A program made the position numbers and the translations under genes. From the NCBI GenBank assembly GCA_033064195.1, contig JARBJD010000176.1, positions 1 through 64,000 of the forward strand: 64,000 bases of DNA. The letters are read 5' to 3'. Each line of letters begins with the position of its first letter. Within the stretch, counting starts at the first letter, position 1. The notes under the pieces were generated by a model, which saw only the letters and a list, made by a program, of their open reading frames with translations, was not told where the DNA came from and searched no databases. Positions 54,171 to 64,000 of this stretch are shown here, one piece after another. Source of the DNA: Blattamonas nauphoetae (taxonomy: Eukaryota > Preaxostyla > Oxymonadida).

Positions 54171-57100
54171 TCAAGGTGCCCCTGCCCCCTCCGCTGGGAT
54201 CTTCCGCACCACTTGCAGCTTCTTCTTCCACTCCCGCTCCTTGGCCATCTCGCCGTACAGCTTGTTCTCGAGCGACGTGCGGTTTCGGAATTTGTGGTCG
54301 ATCCGTTCGTGCTGGTCGTACAGCACCTTCTTCGAGCGCTGCTTGATCTGCGCCATCAGCGACGCCATCTCCAGCTGCTCCTCCGAGTAGCGGTGGCCTT
54401 TCCCGTCGTTCATGGTGAGTGTGTCGTCTCGGCCTCTCCGCTTCAGCATCGTCGAGATTGGTGTTCCCAACACCGTCCCGCCGTCGCTCGGACGAGGCGT
54501 GACAGACTGGCTGTCGAACTGCCTCGTGCTGAGCGAGGGTGTGAGGAAGGACGGTGTTTGGGGCTGTATCGTCGGCGTGAGTGCTCCGAACACAGCCGGA
54601 GACATCATCCGATTCGGCGCCTCTGCTTTGCGTGGAGTGTCGCGTGTCTTCGTGTTGCTTTCGAGCAGATTGAATGCCTCTGCCTGCGTCCCTGCGTTGG
54701 CTGAGCGCGATCGTCGTCTGGTCTGCGTCTTCGTGTTCTTCGCAGCCTCTCTTTTCTGCTTCAGAATCGCGTCCATCCTCCTCCGCTGTTCAGAGATGTA
54801 CTCGACCTGCTTTCTTTTGATTGCGGGGCGGACGAGGAGGCTTGCTTGGCCGACTCCCAACTTCGACTCAAGCGAGTCGTTCACCCCGAATGACGCGAGT
54901 GGGATGACCACGCCAGCATTCTGCGGAGACGACGTGCGAGACAGAAAGTCCGTCGTCTCGTTTTTGAGTCCCGAAGAGGAGGTCGGCTTGAGTGGATTTG
55001 GGATGGTGAGGGGCTCAATAATGACATGGCCGGGCTGGTCGTTTTGTGGCGACGTCGGCTCCACAAAGACCGGCCCAGCGGTGGATGGACGTTTCGGAGG
55101 GGAGAGTTGTGGCGGGGCAGAGAGGGTGGGGGAGAGCGTGTGTGGCTGTGGGCGGAGAGAGGCTGGCGACTGGATGGAGAGTGCGAGTGGGGAGTTTGCT
55201 TGTTGCAGTTGTGGCGGATGGGCAGGGAGCAGGACGGTGTGGTCCTTGCCCCCAGAGACAGGTGAAGCGATGAACGATTCTGGTGTCATCTCCGATCGTC
55301 CATCCCCAAAACTCCACTCGTCGATCTGCTCCGAGCTTGTCTTCGTGCGAGGAGTGCGAGTGGGCGTCATTCGGACGAGGAAGGAGGGTGTGTTCAGCCG
55401 CGGATTGCCGTTGTCGATTCTCGGCGTGCTGTACTTGACTCGCCCAGACGCGTCGCGTGAAGAGTGGTTGAGCGTCTTCCGCTTGATCTCGTCCATCTCC
55501 ACCTTCATCTCGTGCGGGCTGAGGCGGCTCGACATGATTGAAGAACGGTGCGTCCACTTCGGTCGATCTGGCATTCCGTTTGGAGTGTCGCTTGTGGCGG
55601 CAGTGTGAATAGCGTTGGGCGAGGCGTGCGACGGCGAGCGGATGACGAGAGAGAGACGTCGCCCGTCCGGACTCTGTTTCGGAGTCAGAAGGCGCGGTGG
55701 GCGCTGCTTGGTCGAGTTTGGTGTCGACGGTGTGTTTGTTGAGGCGATGGACATCTGGCGGGTCCACTCGGCCTCGCGCTCTTCCTTCTCCTTCTGCTCG
55801 ATCATCCGTCGCATCGTCGGATCGTCTGTGTACCGCCTCGACTTGTTGAACGTGAGCGGGACATCGTCGTCCGTGAAGAACAGACTCTCTTTTGTGATCT
55901 CCTCCACTTTCTCTTCTTCCGCGTTTGCTTGCTCAGCCTCCGCTTTTCGTGTGAGTCGCTCGCTCGTCCGCGCTCTCTGCTTCGACCGAGTCCAACTTTC
56001 TCGCCTCCAGTTCTCGGTCGACGCTGGCCTGCTCCTCGGCCCGTCTTCCATCGTCTGCAGGAACTGCGGCTGGCGTGAGGCGATGACCATGGAGTGTTTG
56101 AGTGTGGATGCGATGCTCACGGCGGCATCGATCGCTGTGGTTGGCCTGGTTGTGGCTGCACTCTTCTGTGGGAGTGTCTTCTCCAGATTGGTGGTGGACG
56201 AGAGTGTCGACTCCAGCTTCGGCCGAGCGAGGCGAGGGAACAGCTGAGGCGCGTCGCTTTTGGGGAGTGTCGGCATGACAATCGACGACTGCTTCAGAAA
56301 CGGCTTCATCTTCCGCACCACGTCTCGCGAGTAGCTCTCCCGCAGCTGCTGCTCGAAGGCGACCGACGGGTCGACAGCGTCGACTGCGAGTTCGTCGTGC
56401 ACTTCGGTTTCGATGCGCCACTGGTTCTCTTCAGCTGCCCTCGCCTCTTCGTCGATATTGTCGTTGAGACTCCGCCACAGCTCGTAGTTTGGATTGTACG
56501 ACTCCAACTTCGAGTTTCGGAAGTTGTTCCCGGGCAGCCGCACGAGTCGCTTGGGAGCGATGTGTGAGTGGGGAGAGAGCGGGGTCTCGTCTGTGTCCGA
56601 CCCTTCCGTCGTGACGGAAATGGCGTCGTTTTCGATCTGCCGCTTGAGTGCGTCGTTCTCTGCCTGGTTTGGGTTTGCGACGTGCGTGTGTGACGTGAAC
56701 ATCTGCGCGGGTGGTGTTTTCCTTTCGTGTGTGACTTTGGGCGATGTGCTTCGTGCTGGCTGAAGAGACGGATGGATTGGCTCGGTGCTGTCGAAAAGAG
56801 TGTCCCAGTCTTCTTCCTCCTCCTCTTCGTCATCCTCCCCACGCACCAGCCACGACGACACTGCCTCCGGTCCCTCCTCCTCGACCTTCCGAAGCAGCTT
56901 CCTCTGCACAAGTGGGTGGAGTGTTTCGTCGGCCGGGATCCAAGTCAGGACAGGAGGGAGGTCGTCGAAGTTCTTGTATTTGTGTCCGTACACGGAAGTG
57001 GGGCGCGAGTAGCGAGGAAAAGGCGAAGCGCGTTCGGGCGAGCTGGATGTGGGGCGAGACGGGGGTGATCGCCGGTCAGCGCTGGCACTTCGAGGCTTCG

Positions 57101-58564
57101 GCGAGACGGAGAAGGACGAGTTCTTTCGAGAGGGCTTGGGGGAGGGTTTTGGGGAGGGGGTGTGTGTGAGGGTGGGAGAGAGAGTCGACTGGGATTGTTG
57201 TTGTGTGTGGAGTGACGACGACGTGGGAGTGGGTGTTGCTCGCATTTGGTCTGAATAATCTCGGCGTTTCGCCTGCACTGTTCTCGCTCTCCATTCCACA
57301 GTCCGCAAGGCGTCTGACTGTCTCTGCTTCTCCATCTCCAAAATCTTCTTCTTGCTCTCCCCTCCTCGTCCCATCCCAACAGCAACTGGCTGATGCACAA
57401 CGAAGTCTGGCTGGATGACCCCGCTCGACGAGTGCGACATCGCAGCCAAGTTCTGCTCGACCTCGTCCACCTGGTCCACCTTGCTTTTGTAATGCTGCTT
57501 CAGAACGAACTCGGTTGGCACTTCGTCGTCGCCGAGCGGCTTGTCGAGAGTGAAGTTGGGGTTGTTCATGTACTGCACAGCAGAGAGAGGGTTTGTCCTG
57601 TTCTTCTCGAGCAGGCTGGGGGGCTCCGGGGTGGGCATGAACAGCGTCGACTGGCGTTGTGGCTGTCGCCCTTCAGAGTAGTCGTCGAGAGCGCCTGCTG
57701 ATTGGGTGTCGAATGAGGGTGTCGCGTCCCTTTCCGCTTTCCCTGCTCGTTTCCGTTCCAGGGAAGACATTGTTTTGTGAATGGATCTCAATTGGGCAGC
57801 CTGTCTTCTGGATTCCTTTTCTGGGGAAAAGAAGGAGAATGACGGTGAAGCAGGTTAGATTCGACGACGGAAGCAAACTTTCATCTCGTTGATTCTTTAA
57901 ATATGGACTTTGTGATTCGTTGATGATGGCAAACATTTCTCGTTTCTCTTTTCTTATTCTGGCTAATTCGGCCTTGGCCTGTTCATCTTCTAAGATCTCT
58001 ACACGTGTTCTTTGTCTTGGTTTCCCATCACCCTTCTCGATACTCATTTTTATCTTTCGATGGGCCTTTTGGGAAGTAATAATGCGCTGAGAAGTGTATA
58101 CAGGAGAAATAGAAGAGTATCGATAATTCTGACGAACATGAAGTGAATGATACCTGTTGGATCCGATTTTCTTCATAGAAATGCTCTCGCATAAGTTCTT
58201 TTTGTTCTTTCACTGAGAAGATGTTGTTTGTAACATTGGGATTCAAAGAGAAATCAGATGTGAATGGTATGGGGGGCAGAGATGAGATGTTGAAAGAAGA
58301 CAGACATTTTTTGTAGGTATTATCCCGCAAAGACTTCAAATGCCTTTCCCGAAGGCGTTGTTTGATCTGTAAATGAGAAAAAATGTGAAGAAATAGACAA
58401 TTTCCGTTTTATAAAGAAAATAATCTGAAAACCTTTTCTTCCTGTAATTGTTGCTTGTCAAATCTCCTTTGGATTTCATCTGGATCGAAATCTTCTCCTT
58501 TCAGGGGATTAAGGCCTGGAGTTCTATCCAGAATTGCCTTTTTCCCCGTAGGAGGCCCAATCAT
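54171..58564 (-). CDS. large disordered/coiled-coil protein
   Basis: Exons 58564-58433, 58366-58154, 58086-57879 and 57820-54171 sum exactly to 1400 codons. The N-terminus is a charged helix (DPDEIQRRFDKQQLQEEKI, KQRLRERHLKSLRDN). Further helical patches are EQKELMREHFYEENRIQQR, QAKAELARIRKEKREMFAI and YISEQRRRMDAILKQKREA. In between lie long Ser/Pro/Arg/Thr-rich disordered regions and an acidic run. The pattern is vaguely like centrosome/spindle-pole or ciliary coiled-coil proteins (CSPP-like), but no diagnostic motif is present, so I leave it unnamed. The 3' exon is strongly GC-rich, producing long antisense open frames that I reject. Confidence 0.7.
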
Positions 58565-58695
58565 CGCTTATCTCAAGATCCCTCCCACAAGATAAGTTGA
58601 TGTTTTGAACTGTTTTCGCACAAAAATGAAAATCGCAGAATAATCACTGAAAAAAGAACACATTTGAGCAAACAATGCAGAAACAATAATAAAGA

Positions 58696-61038
58696 TCAGA
58701 ATGGTTCGCCCTTTTCCGAGAAAGGAAGAATCATTGATGACTGGTCTAGTTGAGTGTCAGGATGAGGAGTTAATGTTGCCTGAAAGACAAGAGAGGGTGG
58801 TGGAGTGGGTCGGCGAAGGGGAGAATCAACTGAGAAGATGGAGTGGTCGAGCGAGTCGTCGGCAGAGGGTGTGGCCGAGAATGAGTGGCTGAGTGAGAAC
58901 GACGGCGAGAGGATCGAAAGCGTGGTATTTGATGCCTGCCGAAGCGGGGCAGGGATCCCTTGTCTGCCGAGAAGCGGCCGGTGATCGTCGAGAGTGTCCG
59001 TGACAGGCATTGGCTCTGCCCAAAGTGTCGGCTCGACGAGAGGGTAAGTCTGGAGAGAGGGAGTGAAGTCGGAGGAGACTGCGGAGTGTTGCGTGAAGAA
59101 CGAGAGGTGAGTGTCAATGTTGTCGTTCCGAAGAGTCGACGAGGAGGAATCGGTGCTGTCGGAGTCGTCGCTGTCAATCGGCATGGCAGGGTGGGCGGGG
59201 AGGGCGAGGGGGTGGCTGGGGGTGGAGAGAGCAGCCGAAGGGATCGCATCTGTTGTCCTCATCCGATGGTCACTCACAAATGAAGAGATCAGCAGCTCGC
59301 TCTTATTCCGCTTTGGGAGCTTCGAGTGAGTGCGCAGTCGCTTCTTCTTCCGCTCCGACGTGCCTTCGATTCCGGTCGTCTCCGACATGCGTCTGTAGTC
59401 CACGTCGAGGGCCGATTTGAACGAGAGATGCATCATCGGATGGCTGTGCTCCGACGACGGCGACAAAACGGCTGCCTGTGGATCCCGCATGGTCGGGCCT
59501 GAGAACGACGGCGTGAAGTGAGGGAAGCCGATCCCAGTCCGCTCGTCGTCGCTTTGTGAGGTCAGCCAGTCGCTCTCCTGCGACAGACCAGACGACGAAG
59601 GGAACGCGTTCCCCACGTTCAGCCTCGCTGTGGGGTCGCTGAGCTCGTTCATCGTGCTCGCTGAGGAGTCAGCCGAGATCTGCGAGAGGAAGGAGGAGAA
59701 GGAGAGGATGGGCGAGGCTTCGGTGTGCATGGTGACGTAAGGCGGAGTGAACGACTCAGACTCCGGCGACGAGATGAACGAGTCCTCGCGGAAGATGGAC
59801 TGTCTGGCGAGTGCCTGCGGGGCGTCGAATGTGGACGCGTAGTTTGGAGTGATGTGCTCAGTGAAGACGGTGGGTTTGGGAGGCGGGTTGATGGGAGTGA
59901 ACGACGTTGTGATGCGAGGGACGTGCTGGCCGAGGGCTGTGGTTAACATCTCCCCGGGCTGGCCCTCTGCGATCTGAGTGGGAATGGGAGTGTCGCTCTT
60001 CAGGCCAGCGTCGAACGGGGCGTCGAACGTGGGTGAAGGGGGGAGTGCCTCGGCGATGGGTGGAAAGAGAGGAGGGCGGAATGGCGGCTGCTCAAAAAGA
60101 GGTTTGTGCATCTCGTTCATCATCAAGACAGGAGAGCTTGGGATTGAAGGCTCAGAGACGGAAGGGATGACAAGCTGTTTCTTTTTGGTGCCTGCATCGC
60201 TTTGTGGTTTCTTTCGCGGCACAAAGACAGGTGCATCAAGGGTAAATTTGACGGGGGCAATTGGAGTGGCAGGTTTGGGAGGGGGGATGACGAGAGAAGA
60301 GGAATCCTGCGGGGTGGTCTTTTGGAGGCGATTCCGTTTAACTTCCTCTGTTTCTGCATATTTTACAACAAGAGGGGGATGTTTTGGGGCGAGTTTGTAC
60401 CCATTCATGGCTTCCATCGCAGCGTCTGCCTCTGATTGGGTCTGAAAGCGAACGAAACCAATCTGCTTCGAAATGGAAGCCCCTTCCTGCATCATCACTT
60501 TAATTCCTATAATCGTCCCAAAAGGGGCAAACAAGTCGCGTAGATCATCTGAAACGAATGATGGCATTGAGGCGATGAAAACCAGACCTGGTGTCATGTT
60601 CTGAAGGAGGGGCTTGATGTACAAGTTTGTGTTCGCACAAATCTCTTTATTTTGTGTCAATGGGTTTGATGGTTTCACAAGGAGTGTCTTACGGCCAATG
60701 CTGTAATGGTCCATTCCTTTCATTGCGGCTTTCGCATCATCGATTTGCTCAAATCGAACAAATCTATTCAAGTTCGAAAAAAGTCAATGAATGATGGAAA
60801 GAATGATACCCATATCCCAAACTTTCTCCTGTGGCGCTTGAGACCTGAATAGTTTGTGAGAAAAATAGAGGTGAAGATTTGATGGTGATACCATGACTTT
60901 TGCGGAAATGATTGGTCCATATGGTAGAAAGAGGTTGTATAAATCTTCATCAAGGATTTCTGACGGAAGGTATTTGACAAATAGGTTCGTGTAGTCAAGA
61001 TTAGAGTGTGGCGGAATTTTGGAGTGTTTATCACTCAT
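58696..61038 (-). CDS. two-RRM RNA-binding protein
   Basis: Exons 61038-60892, 60844-60810, 60763-60588 and 60548-58696 (introns 47, 46 and 39 nt) sum to 736 codons. RRM1: NLFVKYLPSEILDEDLYNLF, then GESLGYGFVRFEQIDDAKAA (RNP1-type GYGFVRF). RRM2: TNLYIKPLLQNMTPDDLRDL, then KQIGFVRFQTQSEADAAMEA. Arrangement and spacing resemble ELAV/Hu-type tandem RRMs, which bind AU- or U-rich RNA. The third intron (60549-60587, 39 nt) lacks a stop and could be retained, but splicing restores the canonical RRM2 helix DDLRDLF. The remaining ~500 residues are Ser/Pro-rich and disordered. Confidence 0.85.
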
Positions 61039-61436
61039 GAGATGTGAAAGTGGAAGAGAGTGGTGAAAATGAGAGTGAAAGTGGTGTGGGGCTAAATGTA
61101 GATTGATTTACACGAGCTGGAATAAGAAACGTATTAATGTCGGTTCGATCGATCCTCCAATACGAAAAACACTTTCTAACGGTAATATTGAAGAGTTCTT
61201 ATGATGAATCATAGGAATGAGTAATAGGTTCCTGTTCTCGGAACTGGAACTGCTGTGGTGAACTGAATGTGCGACACAAAAATCGGAGAAGGAAAATGGC
61301 TGGTATAATAATATAAAGAAAGAATCCGCAAACACAAAACATATAAAAAGGGGGCTGGTGTCAAACAAAAAATGTCGCAACAGCTAGAAAGGAAAAAAGA
61401 TGGCATTTCAAATGAAAAGAAGATATCTGACAAAAG
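61039..61436. other. intergenic spacer
   Basis: About 400 AT-rich bases between the RRM gene's start and the NEK kinase's stop. Only short open frames. Presumably the RRM gene promoter. No gene supported. Confidence 0.4.
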
Positions 61437-63313
61437 TTATCCTCCCTCACCCAAAATCTGTTGTTGAGACTGTTCGATGTTCAGTGGGGGCAATGAACTC
61501 GGTTTTCGCCGGGAAATCTGCGGCAGATTATGTTGTGGTGGGCGCCGTTTCAATTCCTGGTTGTAAGGAGATATCTCACGCTTACCAGAGCGACGCCTTC
61601 CTCTGTCTTCGGCGTTGAACCTCTCAGCGTTCTGTGGGTTGGTGCTTGGAGAGAGGCAGGCATGAGCGTTGCTCGGTGGAAGAGTGATTGTTTGGCGGCG
61701 GTCGGAGTTCGGTCTGGTCATATTCACCTCAGCCACGTGCTCCTCATCGATGGAATTGATTGGGATTTGTGTCTTGCGGTTCTTTGAGCCGCGTTTCGAT
61801 GAGGGGGGGTTCACGCCCTGGTCGTTGGATTGAGCACTGTCGTTCTTCTCCACAGGCGGATCAGAATCTCGTCGATCACGATACTGGAGCGGTTGAAGGC
61901 GCGACGGGTTGATATTCGGATTAATCATTCGTTGCTGTTCTTTTGATCGTTCTTTCCCGATTTTGTGAGATGGTGAGATCGGAACACGGGGGCGATACAC
62001 AGATTCTAAATCATCAGCTTCTCTTTCTCGTTTGGTCTTTGTTCTCCGTTCTGGATTCCGCATTCTTTCGAACGGGGCCCGGTTGGTGGACGTGACAGAT
62101 TGGGCGTCAGAGAGACTCCCGTTGGACGGGTTGGGTGAATTTGAGTCGTATTGAGCAGGGGGGAGGCGGATGGATTTGCGTTTGTGTTCTTGGTTTGGGA
62201 GGTTGATCTGGTCTTGGAGATCAAAAGTTAATGATGTTCTATCGAATGATGGGACAAGGAACATATGATTTTGAACAGAATTGTATTCGAGAACCTGGGC
62301 TGCAGAGGGGCGGATGCGAGGATTTGAAGTGAGGAGGTTGGAAATAAGATTTGAAAGTTTGCTGCTGTAGCAGCTGGGAATAGGTTGATATTTACCGACA
62401 CGGACTCGCTGCCTCAACCGTTGAATGTTCATTGCATCAAAGGGCTTGTTCAAAGTGGTCATTTCGTAGAGGACACAACCTGCGAAGGGACGAGGATGAA
62501 CGATGCGAGAATAAGAAGAAATGGGAGATACCTAGTGACCAAATATCACTTTTTGCATTGTATGGCTTGTTTTCCCAGAGTTCCGGGCTGAGATAGTAGG
62601 GTGTTCCGATGCTGGTCATAGTTAGAGAATCAGCCGTTCTGAGGACTTTGCAAACACCGAAATCACCGAGTTTGGCTGTTCCGTCCTTTGCTAGAAAAAT
62701 ATTGGCGCTCTTTACATCACGATGGAGAATATTGTGAGAGTGGAGGTATTCTAGGCCAATCAAGATTTCGATGAAGAGTCTCCAGATGATTTCCTCCTTC
62801 AGATAAACACGCTGCTTCTTCAGTTTGTCGATCAGAGTTTGGAGATCACCTCCATTGATATATTCGGTGACGATGCAGAGTCTGTCATTGTCAAAGAAGG
62901 CTTCGTAATAACGGACAAGATGTGGATGCTTGACAGACGACATAATCCGGATTTCGTTCAAAGAATCTTTTCTGTTTGAGGCAGAGAGACAATTAAAAGT
63001 GTGATAGGCGATTGGAGAGGAGATGAAGATTGGATAGAATGGATTGAAGGATGAAACAGACTTTTCGGCAAGAGAAAGGGCATTGAACCGAATAAATTTG
63101 AGTGCATATCTACATGAGAAGAGTGAGAATATGAGAATAGTTTGAAAATGAACATGAGCTGATTGCACACTCTTTTTGGTCATCATTTCTCGTTGCTAGA
63201 TATCTAAAAACAACGAAGGACAAATGGATCCAATAATTATCAGAAAAAACATACACTGTCCCAGAACTACCATGTCCAAGGCACTTTCCTCTGGTAAAGT
63301 CAGAAAGTGTCAT
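61437..63313 (-). CDS. NEK-family serine/threonine kinase
   Basis: Exons 63313-63255, 63203-63171, 63109-63062, 62971-62532 and 62479-61437 give 540 codons. Kinase motifs: Gly loop GKCLGHGSSGTVYLA, Lys in YALKFIRF, LNEIRIMSSVKHPHLVRYYE, TEYINGGDL, HRDVKSANIFL, LGDFGVCKVL, and SIGTPYYLSPELWENKPYN ending the activation segment. Then KSDIWSLGCVLYEM and RVRVGKYQPIP, which are NEK-type. A disordered basic tail of ~240 residues follows. NEK kinases regulate mitosis, basal bodies and flagellar length. All catalytic residues are present, so it should be active. Four introns split the small N-lobe exons. Confidence 0.88.
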
Positions 63314-63485
63314 GATGTGAGATCCACCCCAACAAATATCCTTTCAAGACCACAACTTAAGCCAAATGATACATTTCTGACCCTAAGATGAATTGAGAAA
63401 ATAATCTTTCCAATTTATGAAGGTTTTAATTTGTTTAAAGCCGAATCAAACCTAAACTATGATCAGGACCATGATCCAATTCTGA
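63314..63485. promoter_or_regulatory. divergent intergenic region
   Basis: 172 bp between the divergently transcribed NEK and beta-adaptin genes; it must carry both promoters. AT-rich; no specific element recognised. Confidence 0.4.
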
Positions 63486-64000
63486 ATGGCATACTTCAGT
63501 ACAACAAAAAAAGGTATCGTCTCTGACATTAAATTCCATTGTATTCTATTGTAGGAGAAATCCAGGAGCTTCGAGAGGGAATCAGCTCCACAAATATCAA
63601 AACCAAGAAAGACTCTGTTAAACGCGTAATTGGAGCTATGATGGCTGGAACAGGTATCCTCTTGTGATTGTTCTAAAAATTATCTGGTTGTTTTCTCTAT
63701 ATTTTCCCATTCCTATCATTTTTTCAGATGTGTCATCTCTCCTCCCTGCCGTTCTCGTGAATATGCAAACAACTGATCTTGAACTCAAAAAATTGATCTA
63801 TCTATATCTCGTTAACTACTCAAAATCGGAACCCGAGCTTGCCATCCATGCTGTCAACACATTCGTGAAGGATGCAGAAGATCCCAATCCTCTTGTCCGT
63901 GCTCTCGCTCTCCGCACAATGGGACAGATTCGTATTGAACAAATTACGGAATATATGTGTGAACCTCTCCATCGGTGCCTCAAGGATAACGATCCTTACG
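63486..64000 (+). CDS. AP-1/AP-2 beta adaptin, N-terminal part (runs off window)
   Basis: Exon 1 starts at 63486 ([10 protein letters not shown]). Exons 63486-63513, 63555-63653 and 63728-64000+ with introns of 41 and 74 nt. The spliced product matches beta adaptins almost end to end: [96 protein letters not shown]. Beta-1/2 adaptins are large subunits of clathrin adaptor complexes at the trans-Golgi or plasma membrane. Only the first helical repeats of the trunk fall in the window. Whether it serves AP-1, AP-2 or both cannot be told from this part. Confidence 0.93.

Noticed and set aside
54412-55608. 398-codon plus-strand open frame
   Set aside because: Antisense to the 1400-codon gene whose exon lengths sum exactly in frame; composition is a mirror of its GC-rich codons.

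Overview
The window reads as nuclear DNA of a small flagellated protist. Genes lie on both strands with short spacers (often under 200 bp). Most carry very short spliceosomal introns (typically 31-75 nt, GT...AG), and stops are TAA, TAG and TGA as in the standard code. Flagellar proteins (a cytoplasmic dynein-2 light intermediate chain, an SPEF2-like protein), repeated SPRY-like domain proteins and the compact intron style suggest a metamonad, probably an oxymonad (Preaxostyla) such as Blattamonas. The organism call is an inference; no marker here proves it. Exon models were built by hand from splice-site motifs plus reading-frame continuity. For most genes the exon lengths sum exactly to a multiple of three.

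Layout. 1-6.3 kb: gene remnants and a large 30-bp minisatellite. 6.3-12.7 kb: a mobile-element graveyard with two related tyrosine-recombinase elements (one with a Myb-like C-terminus), a pogo/CENP-B-type DDE transposase, telomere-like motifs, hairpins and a tRNA-like Pol III unit. 12.8-33.3 kb: a coiled-coil protein, a zinc-knuckle protein, an acylated pseudokinase, SPRY-like proteins, an NTF2-like protein, HID1 (with a minisatellite inside an intron), a divergent MAP kinase, and disordered proteins. 33.5-49.8 kb: meiotic helicase HFM1/MER3, an AIG1/rolling-stone-like membrane protein, MAD2, an IQ-motif anoctamin, an SLC35F6-like transporter, a small complexin-like protein whose splicing exposes a CaaX box, and an SPEF2-like protein. 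49.9-64 kb: dynein-2 light intermediate chain, several long disordered/coiled-coil proteins, a two-RRM RNA-binding protein, a NEK kinase, and the start of an AP-1/AP-2 beta adaptin.

Functionally the set spans meiosis (HFM1), spindle checkpoint (MAD2), flagellum (dynein-2, SPEF2-like, possibly NEK), membrane traffic (HID1, beta adaptin, anoctamin, complexin-like) and signalling (MAPK, NEK, pseudokinase). There is no operon logic; neighbours appear unrelated apart from shared or very short intergenic spaces. The most unusual points are the CaaX box created by splicing at a stop codon, a start-codon-only exon in MAD2, a 19-nt microexon, minisatellites that stay open in several frames, and an anoctamin fused to IQ motifs.
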